From Gemmataceae bacterium (GTDB lineage Bacteria; Planctomycetota; Planctomycetia; Gemmatales; Gemmataceae), in assembly GCA_009692065.1 (NCBI GenBank), contig SHZY01000026.1, forward strand, positions 1-49,274: a DNA stretch of 49,274 nucleotides, read 5' to 3'. The translations under genes were made by a program, and so were the position numbers. Below are positions 25,002-32,558 of the stretch, one piece after another (position 1 is the stretch's first letter; the number at the start of each line of letters is the position of its first letter). Below the pieces are notes generated by a model. That model searched no databases, was not told the DNA's origin, and saw only the letters and a program-made list of their open reading frames with translations.

Positions 25002-25148
25002 TTGAAAGAAGAACCGTTTGGTGACGGTCACTACCCACCGATCAAACCGTTTGGTGACGGTGGCTACCCGTCAATCAAGCTGAGAAACAACACCAGCGCT
25101 GCACTATTAGCCGTTGACATTTCCGATAAAATCGTCAAGAAAACCTAG
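25002..25148 (+). CDS. Possible 48-residue peptide with an 11-residue tandem repeat
   Basis: A short frame from a TTG at 25002, preceded by GGAGG at six-to-seven bases, encodes two copies of an 11-residue unit (KPFGDGHYPPI and KPFGDGGYPSI) and then a hydrophobic/Lys tail ending SDKIVKKT. The frame is open further upstream (to a GTG at 24930). The repeat differences are partly synonymous-looking and keep the Pro-Phe-Gly-Asp-Gly pattern, which hints at selection on protein. No family is recognised, and a non-coding duplication is equally possible. Confidence 0.25.
   Translation: MKEEPFGDGHYPPIKPFGDGGYPSIKLRNNTSAALLAVDISDKIVKKT
25013..25078. repeat. Two-copy 33-base tandem repeat
   Basis: Unit 1 (25013-25045) and unit 2 (25046-25078) are both ACCGTTTGGTGACGGT... 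and differ at about six positions. The 33-base period is a multiple of three, so the reading frame is preserved across copies. Confidence 0.9.
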
Positions 25149-25267
25149 ATATCCGACGATACCCACGTTAAGCGACGGCGCCTTTGACGCTTCTTTTTTG
25201 ACAAATCCATATTTGCGTCCTGGTTCCAGCCTAAGGCCGCAAAACGCGAGTTCAAGGGATCTCTCCC

Positions 25268-27019
25268 ATGTCGTTTCTTGTTGCGGGGTGGCGTTTTCTT
25301 GCCGCTGGGCTCCAATTCTTGCGACGGTGGTCCAACAATCGCCAGAGTTCACCCGCGCAATTCCGCAAGCGTTTGCCGGCCTCAGCCGCACTGCGTGTGG
25401 AAGCGCTGGAATCTCGGGATGTGCCGAGCACATTGAATTGGACCGTGCCTGACAGCGGCGGGGAATATCGCCTGACGCTGGATGACCAACAACTGACGTT
25501 GGCGCAGGCCGATGGCACCCTCCTGTTTCAAGCTGGCGCCAATGCTGCGACGGTGGAGATTTTCGGATCGCCCGCGGCAGAACAGTTCTACCTCGACTTC
25601 GAAACGACTGATCCGTCCACCGGTCTGCAAGTGTCACTGCATACCCTCGGAGGCGGCGACTTGGTCGAGATAACGCTGTCTGCACAGTTGGAAGCCGTGC
25701 GGCTCGCGCCAAAATTTGCGCTCATCACCACTCTGGGCTACGCGCAGTCGGTTGACGGAGCGGAAACAATCCGCGTCCTCGGCAACGGCGGCGCGGACTC
25801 GCTTGAAATGACGGATGGCCCCGGCGAGGATTCCCTCGAGGCCGGCCCAGGGCATGTGCTCATGCAACAGCCGGGCGTCTATCTGAACGATGCCGAAGGA
25901 TTCAATCACGTCACCGTCGACGTCAATCCGGCGGAACCCAACCGCGCTCTCGTGGAAGGATCGATCGGCGGAGATACCGTCACGATGAGCGGTTCCTCCG
26001 TGCATGTCACGCTCTTGAGCGGGTTGTGGCAAGGCCAGCTGAGCGGTTTCACTCGCGTTTCCGTCGATGTTGAAACCGGCGGCGGTGACGACACTCTTGT
26101 CCTAAAGGACTCCATCCTGTCCGATGAATTGACCTTCTGGCCCAACCACGGGATTCTCCGTCGCGGCGACGGCATCGAACACTCCTTTCAAGGCTTTCCC
26201 GAGGTCACCTTCACGGCCAACAGCGGCGGGAAGAACGACCGGGATGTGGCGCATTTGTTCGATGGCCCCGGCATGGAGAGCTTTCGTGCTGCCGGCAACA
26301 GGTGCTTTTTCGTGGATGGCAAGGACGCGTTTATCTTGCGCATCCTCTACGCCGACGAGGTCGTCCTCGATGGCAGCGCCGGCGGACTCAATTTTCTATC
26401 CGTATCCTCCTACGCCTACAAGTTACGCGTGACCGGCTTTCGCTCCGCTGACGGATGGAGATTCGCTTATCCGCTCACACGGGCCCAGGCATTGTTTTGG
26501 ATCAAGCGAATCGCGCTGCGTCTGGAGCCCAGCCTGGCCACTGCCGGCGACAAGATGGAATTGGCGGTGATGCTCCGTGATTTCGTACATCACCGGGTTC
26601 GGACGGGGAGCAACAGTACGGCGTGGCCTCAATTCGACGCCTATGAGCGCTTTCGGCAAACCATCGTCTCGCGTCAGGAAGGAGTCTCCTGTCAGGGGGC
26701 CGCCTGGCTGTACCGAGACTTGCTTAACGCTTTCGGCATCCAGGCCCGCGAAGTCAGCTTGTTCAGCTCCACCTATAGGCCCAACCACGCTTCCGTTGAA
26801 ATCTTCCTGGCCGGCCACTGGTTCGTCATGGACCCGACCTTCAATGTTTCCTTCAAGGATGCGAATGGAAACTTGCTGTCGTACGCGCAACTCAGAAATA
26901 AGGGGACGTGGATAGTGGATAGCAATGGCGGAACGAATCGAGGCCGATGGACGATCAACCGAGTTGTCCCCTACCGAAACTATCTCCATTACATCGAGTA
27001 TCCCGCATTGTACGTTTGA
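25268..27019 (+). CDS. Extracellular protein with planctomycete N-terminal motif and transglutaminase-like domain
   Basis: A 583-residue protein. Residues 30-58 carry LRVEALESRDVPSTL, the Planctomycete extracellular N-terminal motif (Planc_extracel type, LExLExRxVPS). About 330 residues with a repetitive Asp/Gly beta-rich texture (e.g. DVETGGGDDTLVLKDS) follow. The C-terminal domain is transglutaminase-like, with GVSCQGAAWLYRDLLNAFG (Cys), RPNHASVEIFLAGHWFVMD (His) and DPTFNV (Asp), so the Cys-His-Asp triad appears complete. It could be a cysteine protease or cross-linking enzyme outside the cell. An ATG with weak upstream AGGGATCTC context starts it. It is divergent from the permease operon. 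Confidence 0.8.
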   Translation: MSFLVAGWRFLAAGLQFLRRWSNNRQSSPAQFRKRLPASAALRVEALESRDVPSTLNWTVPDSGGEYRLTLDDQQLTLAQADGTLLFQAGANAATVEIFGSPAAEQFYLDFETTDPSTGLQVSLHTLGGGDLVEITLSAQLEAVRLAPKFALITTLGYAQSVDGAETIRVLGNGGADSLEMTDGPGEDSLEAGPGHVLMQQPGVYLNDAEGFNHVTVDVNPAEPNRALVEGSIGGDTVTMSGSSVHVTLLSGLWQGQLSGFTRVSVDVETGGGDDTLVLKDSILSDELTFWPNHGILRRGDGIEHSFQGFPEVTFTANSGGKNDRDVAHLFDGPGMESFRAAGNRCFFVDGKDAFILRILYADEVVLDGSAGGLNFLSVSSYAYKLRVTGFRSADGWRFAYPLTRAQALFWIKRIALRLEPSLATAGDKMELAVMLRDFVHHRVRTGSNSTAWPQFDAYERFRQTIVSRQEGVSCQGAAWLYRDLLNAFGIQAREVSLFSSTYRPNHASVEIFLAGHWFVMDPTFNVSFKDANGNLLSYAQLRNKGTWIVDSNGGTNRGRWTINRVVPYRNYLHYIEYPALYV

Positions 27020-27045
27020 ACAAGCACCTTCGTTTTGCAACGCTC

Positions 27046-27199
27046 GGAAAACAACTTCCCGATTCCAAGCGAATTGTAGGGTGGGTCGAGCGTACTCGCG
27101 CTGACCCACCGGCCCTTGCAAGGATCTGGTGGGTCAGCGCGGGTACGCTTGACCCACCCTACGGACCATTTGAGCAACCAAATCGGGAAGTTGTTTTTC
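27046..27199. repeat. Long nested inverted repeat (GTAGGGTGGGTCGAGCG family)
   Basis: Outer arms GGAAAACAACTTCCCGATT (27046-27064) and AATCGGGAAGTTGTTTTTC (27181-27199) enclose inner arms GTAGGGTGGGTC...GACCCACC (27076-27110) and its inverse (27128-27162). It is MITE-like. The remaining bases up to the next gene (27200-27496) show no gene or further structure that I can see. Confidence 0.9.
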
Positions 27200-27496
27200 G
27201 CACATTCCTTAGCCGCGGCGCGTGCCCCGCGCGCGGAAGGTCGTTGCCCAAACTGCCTGATATTCCTTGCTTGACTTCTCTCTCGTCGCCTTTGTGTGAA
27301 CCTCGGGTTTTTGCGGAAAATGGCGTGCACACCCGCTTGGCCAATTGCCACCTCGGTTGCTCTTGACCTTGGTGATTTGTCTGGCTATGGTCGCCACCCG
27401 TTGCTGAAATGAGCGAAACGATTCGCCCGGCTCTCGGTCGCTGGACTGCCACGGACGCGAGGCCGGCATTACACTCACGGATAGAGGAGACCGGGT

Positions 27497-28018
27497 ATGG
27501 GGTTCCAAGCGTGGTCCAAGCTGGGCGTGCTGGTGATGGCCGCTGCCGTTCTCGTCGGCTGCAATAACGGCCCGGAAAAAAACAAGAAGTTGCTCGGCGC
27601 GACGAATGGCCAACCGCCAGGCAATGCGTTCTCCCCCAATACGCCGCCGGGGGCATTCCCCACGAAGGACAATCCGGGAACGCCGAGCTATCCAGCCCGC
27701 AGCCCATCGACCGCCTCGCCGTTTGGTGCGCCGTCTGGTCCTACCGGCGGCGTTGTAATGCCCCCCACCTTCCCGCCGATGGGTAACGGCAACAGCGGCG
27801 GCAACTCGAACCCCAGCTTTGTACCGGAGCGCAACTCCAGCCCGGTCCTCCCGATCGGCGGTTCTGGCGCGCCGGCCCTCAACAATAACAGCAGCGGAGT
27901 TATCATTCCGTCGATTCCAAGCACCAACTTCGGTATTGGCAACGGGAATTCCACCACCACGAACTCGCTGCCACCGAGCGGGCCTGGCATAGCTCCGCCC
28001 GACGCGTGGAAAAAATAA
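27497..28018 (+). CDS. Low-complexity lipoprotein
   Basis: A 173-residue protein with a type II signal peptide: MGFQAWSKLGVLVMAAAVLV then GC, so lipid attachment is expected at Cys22. The mature chain is almost wholly Pro, Asn, Ser, Gly and Thr, with repeated NNNSSG-, NGNS- and PPTFPP-like stretches. It has no domain and is probably intrinsically disordered, as in surface linkers. Upstream GAGGAGA at 27484-27490 gives a plausible ribosome site for the ATG. The function is unknown. Confidence 0.7.
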   Translation: MGFQAWSKLGVLVMAAAVLVGCNNGPEKNKKLLGATNGQPPGNAFSPNTPPGAFPTKDNPGTPSYPARSPSTASPFGAPSGPTGGVVMPPTFPPMGNGNSGGNSNPSFVPERNSSPVLPIGGSGAPALNNNSSGVIIPSIPSTNFGIGNGNSTTTNSLPPSGPGIAPPDAWKK

Positions 28019-28050
28019 GCGCGATGTGCGCCCGGTGCCTTCCCAAAACA

Positions 28051-28095
28051 ACGAAGCCCATGACCTCTTCAAGATCGTGGGCTTTGTGCCTTTTG
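28051..28095. terminator. Probable terminator between convergent genes
   Basis: A stem ACGAAGCCCATGA pairing with TCGTGGGCTTTGT (two mismatches) is followed by GCCTTTTG. It lies between the lipoprotein gene and the convergent Trm112 gene. Confidence 0.5.
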
Positions 28096-28114
28096 TATCC
28101 CGCGGGATTCCTAC

Positions 28115-28345
28115 TCACACGTTTGCAGGCTTCTTTGCTTCGCCGCCCTGGCACGGCAACTGGCCAACGCTTTCGCAACCCGCCGGCAGTATCGCTTCTT
28201 CCACTACCAGGATGGGGAACCCGTCCTTGATCTGAAAACGCAACTCGCAGCGCTCGCACTCCAGCTGGTCGTCCTTCATGCGCAGCCGGGTGTTGCTGGG
28301 ATCCAGCGGGCACCGCAATATATCGAGTAAGTCCTGGCTGATCAT
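28115..28345 (-). CDS. Trm112-family zinc-ribbon protein
   Basis: A 76-residue protein of the Trm112/YcaR type, small partners that activate methyltransferases (or assist lipid-A enzymes in bacteria). MISQDLLDILRCPLDPSNTRL with Cys12, then CERCELRFQIKDGFPILV, gives the usual CP...CxxC zinc module and the DGFPIL hallmark. A perfect GGAGG lies six bases before the ATG. The C-terminal tail from about residue 55 is unusually extended for the family. Confidence 0.85.
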   Translation of the reverse strand: MISQDLLDILRCPLDPSNTRLRMKDDQLECERCELRFQIKDGFPILVVEEAILPAGCESVGQLPCQGGEAKKPANV

Positions 28346-28357
28346 GCCGCCTCCACT

Positions 28358-28442
28358 CAGGGGTCAGGGGTCAGGAGGCACAAATGCCGATGGCAATCAC
28401 CGATGATTGCTGAGTCCTGTGTCCTGATTCCTGACTCCCGAC
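28358..28442. repeat. CAGGGGTCAGGAGG / CCTGATTCCTGACTCCC repeat tract
   Basis: Inverted copies of the GGGTCAGG family are separated by a short ATGCCGATGGCAATCACCGA spacer. The tract begins about a dozen bases upstream of Trm112 and abuts the TAG stop of the zinc-ribbon membrane protein (28442-28444). Confidence 0.8.
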
Positions 28443-29662
28443 TACTCCAGCTCATTCCGCGGGTTGATCTTGTCATAGAGGATGGTCCGAACTTTCAAGA
28501 TCAGCATGGCGTACTGCAGAATGAACAGGAGCAAGAAAACCCACCAGACCGCATAAAAAACTCGCAGCACGATCACCAGCACACCCGAGCCGCCGCACAG
28601 GCTAAGCAAGTGAAACGTCAGCAGAATGAAAAACGTGCCCAGGCTCATTTGCGTAAGGCCTTTGGCGCTCGCTTCGAGGTTTTCGTCCCTGGCAGCTTTG
28701 CCAATCGTCCAAAGGAAGATACAGCCGAAAGTTGGCTGGAGGTAGAGAACGAAAAGGAGGATCACATTGAGCAAGCTCTCCCAGAACGGCGCGGCGGCGT
28801 ACATCAGATGAACCGGCATGGTCCGCTCCATGTTGTACTCGGTCATGACGATTTCGGGCGTGACGTAAGGAATCAAGACGTAGCTGAGAATGCCGAGGAC
28901 GGGCAACAACTTGAAGATGAACACGAACAGGAAATTGAATAAACCAAGAATCCCGCTGGTGATCAGTTGGCCAAAGGCGCCGAAGCGGCGCGGCACGACC
29001 ATGGCGATGCCGTAACCGATGGCCCAGGAGATGGCCTGGAAGAAATAGCACACCGAAGCGATGACGAGACAGGTGTAGGCATAGTTAGTGAAGTCGCTGC
29101 CGGCGATCATGCCGAGATAGATGCCGAGCCAATCCATGTCCCAGGCGTCCTCGCGGGCGGGGAGCCGCTGCGGCGCCTCGCCATCGCGCACTTCAAGATT
29201 GGTGGCGATCAGCTTGGCGTATTCGGCCAGTTCGGTCGAGCCGATCAGCACGTAGGAACCCTGCAGAATGTGCGTGAAGAACCAGATGCACGCGCCGACG
29301 AATATGAAGATGAGGCCGATGCGGACTCGTTGCCACGATTCCGCGTCCGGAATGGCTTTGACCCTGCGGGCGACCTTGGGGAGTATCTTCTTTTCTTTTT
29401 TCTTCTTGGCCTCGCCATCCGCCTCCCGCTGCTTGGCCAACTCCTGAAGTTCCGGATCGGTGAAGACCTCGTAACCGGTGGTATCCAGATCGAGGTTGGA
29501 CGCTGGCGCGGCCGGTGCTGGCTCGGGTTCCTTGGCCGGCTCTGCCTCGGCCTGGACCAGAACGATCGCGTCGCACTTGGGACACTTCGCCCGCTTCCCC
29601 GCTTTCTCCGCGGAGAATTTCATCGCGTGCTTGCACATCTTGCAGCGAACGGTGATGGCCAT
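28442..29662 (-). CDS. Polytopic membrane protein with N-terminal zinc ribbon
   Basis: A 406-residue protein. Residues 1-35 form a four-Cys ribbon (CKMC and CPKC), followed by an Ala/Glu/Pro linker, a KKKKEKK cluster, and six or more hydrophobic spans from about residue 110 (GLIFIFVGACIWFFTHIL) to the end. The architecture recalls the 18.3 kb protein. No catalytic motif is visible and the function is unknown. The ATG at 29662 places the ribbon at the very start; seven upstream codons are repeat-derived. Confidence 0.75.
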   Translation of the reverse strand: MAITVRCKMCKHAMKFSAEKAGKRAKCPKCDAIVLVQAEAEPAKEPEPAPAAPASNLDLDTTGYEVFTDPELQELAKQREADGEAKKKKEKKILPKVARRVKAIPDAESWQRVRIGLIFIFVGACIWFFTHILQGSYVLIGSTELAEYAKLIATNLEVRDGEAPQRLPAREDAWDMDWLGIYLGMIAGSDFTNYAYTCLVIASVCYFFQAISWAIGYGIAMVVPRRFGAFGQLITSGILGLFNFLFVFIFKLLPVLGILSYVLIPYVTPEIVMTEYNMERTMPVHLMYAAAPFWESLLNVILLFVLYLQPTFGCIFLWTIGKAARDENLEASAKGLTQMSLGTFFILLTFHLLSLCGGSGVLVIVLRVFYAVWWVFLLLFILQYAMLILKVRTILYDKINPRNELE

Positions 29663-29664
29663 AG

Positions 29665-29805
29665 GTGAGCGGTCAGGGGTCAAGGGTCAAGGGTCAAGGA
29701 TGACCCAACAGCCAAATATTGTATTCGTCTGCCATCGGGACGCAATAAGACTCCCATGTAACAACACCGCGACAGGTCGCGCCGCTGCCCCCTGGTTCCC
29801 GACTC
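29665..29805. repeat. GGGTCAAGGGTCAAGGGTCAAGG tandem and flanking inverted copy
   Basis: A GGGTCAA heptamer is repeated three times at about 29676-29697, with a distant inverse GGTTCCCGACTCC at the other end, which abuts the TAG stop of the phosphatase gene. The intervening 100 bases hold no gene. Confidence 0.7.
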
Positions 29806-31545
29806 CTATTTCTTGAAGAGCCCCGGCGGAAGCGGATAGGCCGCATCCTTCGGCGTGGGGACACCCAGCGCCTCGGCCAGGATGCTTGCCATCGCTTGCG
29901 GCGCGATGCGCGCATCGCGCGTACCCGGCTCGATGCGCGGGCCCATCACCAGCAGCGGCACGTGCGTGTCATAGTGATGCGGCATGCCGTGCGAGGCGCG
30001 GTAGCTCGGAAACCGCTCCGGATTCTTCGACAGGTTTGGCGGGGAGAAAATGTGATAGGGTTTGAGCACGACCATCACATCGCCCGAACAATCAGGGCGA
30101 AACGAGCGCTGCACGCCCAAGAATAGCTCCGTCGGCTCCTTGGTTTCCTCGCGGAGCAGGGCGGTGCGCGTAAACGCCTGCTCGACGCCAGGCTGGCCGG
30201 CAAACCAATTCGCCAGTACGGCTTCGACGTCCGACTGCTGCAACTTCAATTCCTGAAGTGTGCCGCGATTCAGGTACACCCAGGCATTGCTTCGTTTCGG
30301 CTGCTCGAACCACGGCGCCTTCTTGCCTTCGGGCAGATATTTCTCGTTCAGAAAAGCCTCGGCCCTGGTACTCAGCAATTCCGGCTCGACCCGCCCGGCT
30401 TCCTTGCCTTGCTGTTTCGCAAACTCCGGCAGCGGGCACACTCCGTGATCGGCGCTGACCGCGAAGTAGTAGTTGCCCTTGCCGACCTTGTCGTCCAGCA
30501 AATTCAGAAGGTCACGAATGATGGCATCGGAGCGCAGCGTGACGTCCAGAATCTCCTGCGAATCCGGCCCCCAGGTGTGGCCGATCAGGTCGTTCGAGGA
30601 AAAACTGATGCACAACAGATCGACGCTGTCGGACTGGCCGAGTTTTTCGGCGATGATGGCGGTCTTGGCGAATTCGAGGAGCAGTTCGCTGCCCATCGGC
30701 GAGCAAACGACGGCATCGTAGTAGTTGCGTTGGTTCGCTTCCTTATCCTTAGGATCGTCGCCTCGCTTAAACGGGTGCGGAAAGGCTTGCCCCTGGAGAT
30801 AGCCGGTGCCTTCGGAAATGAAGTCGTCGGGCCCGCTGTGTTCGGCGTAGTCAAGTTCCTTGTTGAAGCGGTCCCAGTCTTTGCCGAGCCACTGGTCGGC
30901 CATGCGGGTCTTGTTGAACTTGGTGGCCCAGGAGTGCGGATCGGGGCGATAGTAAGCCGACGTCACGAAATTGCCGGTGTTGGAGTTGAACCAGTAACAG
31001 AGGTGCGCGCGCAGGGCGGCCATCAGGATGGCAGCGCGGTCCTTGATCGACAGCGAAGCGACGCGTGCCTTGCCCAAGAGGACGCGCAGGAGCACATCGC
31101 CGACCGACTCCGCCTTGCGGCGATAGGGTCCCGCGCCCTTGGCGATCTCCTCCGGCGGCGGCGTCACCGACGTCACGGTCTCGCCGGTGGCGCGATCGTA
31201 CCACTCGTTCGCGGGGATCCCATGCTTGGCCGGGACCGTGCCGGTCACCAGCGAAGTATGGCCCGCCGCGGTCAAGGTGTAAGCGTACGGGTAATGGCAA
31301 TCGGTGAACCAGGCGCCGTCTTTCTGCAAACGCTTGAACCCGCCTTCGCCGAAGAGTGGCTGCCACTTCTTGATGTAGTCGCCGCGCATCTGATCGAAGA
31401 CGACGAGAACCACGAGCTTGGGCTTGCCGGTGATGTCGGCGGCAGGCACCCCCGGACAATACGGCGGATGGGTGGCAAAGTAGGCGACAATCGTGCCCAC
31501 CACACACAGGACCAATGCGATACCTAGATACCATCGGGAACGCAT
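29806..31545 (-). CDS. PafA-like alkaline phosphatase family protein
   Basis: A 579-residue exported or membrane-anchored phosphatase of the alkaline phosphatase superfamily. An N-terminal hydrophobic anchor (WYLGIALVLCVVGTIVAYF) precedes VVLVVFDQMRGDYI (first metal Asp). TLTAAGHTSLVTGTVP has the Thr nucleophile (Thr92) in place of the Ser of classical enzymes, and SADHGVCPLPEFA and ASHGMPHHYDTHVPLLVMGP have the His and Asp metal ligands. It hydrolyses phosphomonoesters in characterised relatives. GGAGT at the right distance marks the ATG at 31545. Confidence 0.9.
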   Translation of the reverse strand: MRSRWYLGIALVLCVVGTIVAYFATHPPYCPGVPAADITGKPKLVVLVVFDQMRGDYIKKWQPLFGEGGFKRLQKDGAWFTDCHYPYAYTLTAAGHTSLVTGTVPAKHGIPANEWYDRATGETVTSVTPPPEEIAKGAGPYRRKAESVGDVLLRVLLGKARVASLSIKDRAAILMAALRAHLCYWFNSNTGNFVTSAYYRPDPHSWATKFNKTRMADQWLGKDWDRFNKELDYAEHSGPDDFISEGTGYLQGQAFPHPFKRGDDPKDKEANQRNYYDAVVCSPMGSELLLEFAKTAIIAEKLGQSDSVDLLCISFSSNDLIGHTWGPDSQEILDVTLRSDAIIRDLLNLLDDKVGKGNYYFAVSADHGVCPLPEFAKQQGKEAGRVEPELLSTRAEAFLNEKYLPEGKKAPWFEQPKRSNAWVYLNRGTLQELKLQQSDVEAVLANWFAGQPGVEQAFTRTALLREETKEPTELFLGVQRSFRPDCSGDVMVVLKPYHIFSPPNLSKNPERFPSYRASHGMPHHYDTHVPLLVMGPRIEPGTRDARIAPQAMASILAEALGVPTPKDAAYPLPPGLFKK

Positions 31546-31558
31546 GAACGCACTCCTG

Positions 31559-31613
31559 TCTTCGTTTAGCGCCCGCGCAGCCCCAGCGGCCGCCCCGGCG
31601 CTAAACGAAGACC
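31559..31613. repeat. CTTCGTTTAGCGCC / GGCGCTAAACGAAG palindrome
   Basis: Perfect 15-base arms with a GC-rich loop (CGCGCAGCCCCAGCGGCCGCCCC). It lies between the phosphatase start and the end of the TIM-barrel gene (both minus strand), two bases from that stop. It is the same family as the in-frame copy at 33.1 kb. Confidence 0.95.
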
Positions 31614-31614
31614 A

Positions 31615-32445
31615 TCAAAACTTCAAGCCCTTGAACTTCTTCACGCAATTGGTGATCGCAATCTCCGTCGGCAACCGCTCCACGCTCGACGCTCCGTAGA
31701 AGCCGACGACGCCTTCGGTGTGATCGAGAATGTACTGCGCGTCCTCAGGCTCCGAGATCGGCCCGCCGTGGCAGAGCACCAGAATGTCCTTGTTCACCTT
31801 CTTGGCCGCGTCGTGCATCGACTGCACCATCTTGGCGGCATCGTCCAACGTCAGCGCCGTCTTGGCGCCGATCGAGCCTTTGGTCGTCAAACCCATGTGC
31901 GGGATCAGGATGTCGGCGCCGGCCCTCGCCATCGCCGTCGCCTCATCGTCGTTGAACGCGTAGGGCGTTGTCAGCAGGCCCATGTCGCGGGCCTGACGAA
32001 TCATATCGACTTCGAGGCCGTAGCCCATGCCGGTCTCTTCGAGGTTCTGCCGAAACTTGCCGTCGTAGAGGCCGACCGTGGGGAAGTTCTGCACGCCGGA
32101 AAAGCCTGCGGCGATTACGTCGCGCAAGAAGAGCTTCATGATGCGAAACGGATCGGTGCCGCACACGCCGGCGAGGACGGGGGTCTTCGGGACGACGGGG
32201 AGAACCTCGCGGGCCATGTCCATGACGATCTGGTTGGCGTCGCCGTAGGGCATCATGCCGGAAAGGCTGCCGCGGCCCGCCATGCGAAAGCGGCCGGAAT
32301 TGTAGATGATGAGCAGGTCGATACCGCCCGCCTCGGCACACTTGGCGGAAATACCCGTGCCAGCCCCACCGCCGACGATCGGCTTGCCAGCCTTCACCTG
32401 GGCGTTGAGGCGCTGGAGGATGTCGGCACGTGCGAAAAGGCTCAT
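31615..32445 (-). CDS. Phosphoenolpyruvate-hydrolase-type TIM-barrel protein
   Basis: A 276-residue protein of the TIM-barrel signal-transduction/PEP-hydrolase family. It has [59 protein letters not shown] and [16 protein letters not shown], all strongly family-like. In fungi and plants this domain is fused to a Tm-1-like domain, whose bacterial counterpart is the divergent neighbour 113 bases away, so a shared function is likely. The natural substrate is not settled. Confidence 0.85.
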   Translation of the reverse strand: MSLFARADILQRLNAQVKAGKPIVGGGAGTGISAKCAEAGGIDLLIIYNSGRFRMAGRGSLSGMMPYGDANQIVMDMAREVLPVVPKTPVLAGVCGTDPFRIMKLFLRDVIAAGFSGVQNFPTVGLYDGKFRQNLEETGMGYGLEVDMIRQARDMGLLTTPYAFNDDEATAMARAGADILIPHMGLTTKGSIGAKTALTLDDAAKMVQSMHDAAKKVNKDILVLCHGGPISEPEDAQYILDHTEGVVGFYGASSVERLPTEIAITNCVKKFKGLKF

Positions 32446-32558
32446 GGTTCGGCACCTGGAATTTTCAAGATTTTATATCGTTCGGGAGTTGCGACGGGTA
32501 AAAAACATTTAGCCTTGCGTCACAGCCGTGGAATTGAACCAAACAAGGAATCCTCAGC

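Larger units (their letters stand above)
24897..25267. other. Divergent intergenic region
   Basis: These 371 bases separate the permease operon (minus) from the transglutaminase-like gene (plus) and must hold both promoters. A TTGACA word at 25114-25119 could be a -35 element, but no matching -10 is evident at the normal spacing. The only other structure is the 33-base tandem repeat at 25013-25078 within a short open frame. Confidence 0.5.

Noticed and set aside
25013..25078. CRISPR array
   Set aside because: Only two adjacent repeats, with no spacers between them and no cas genes in the window.
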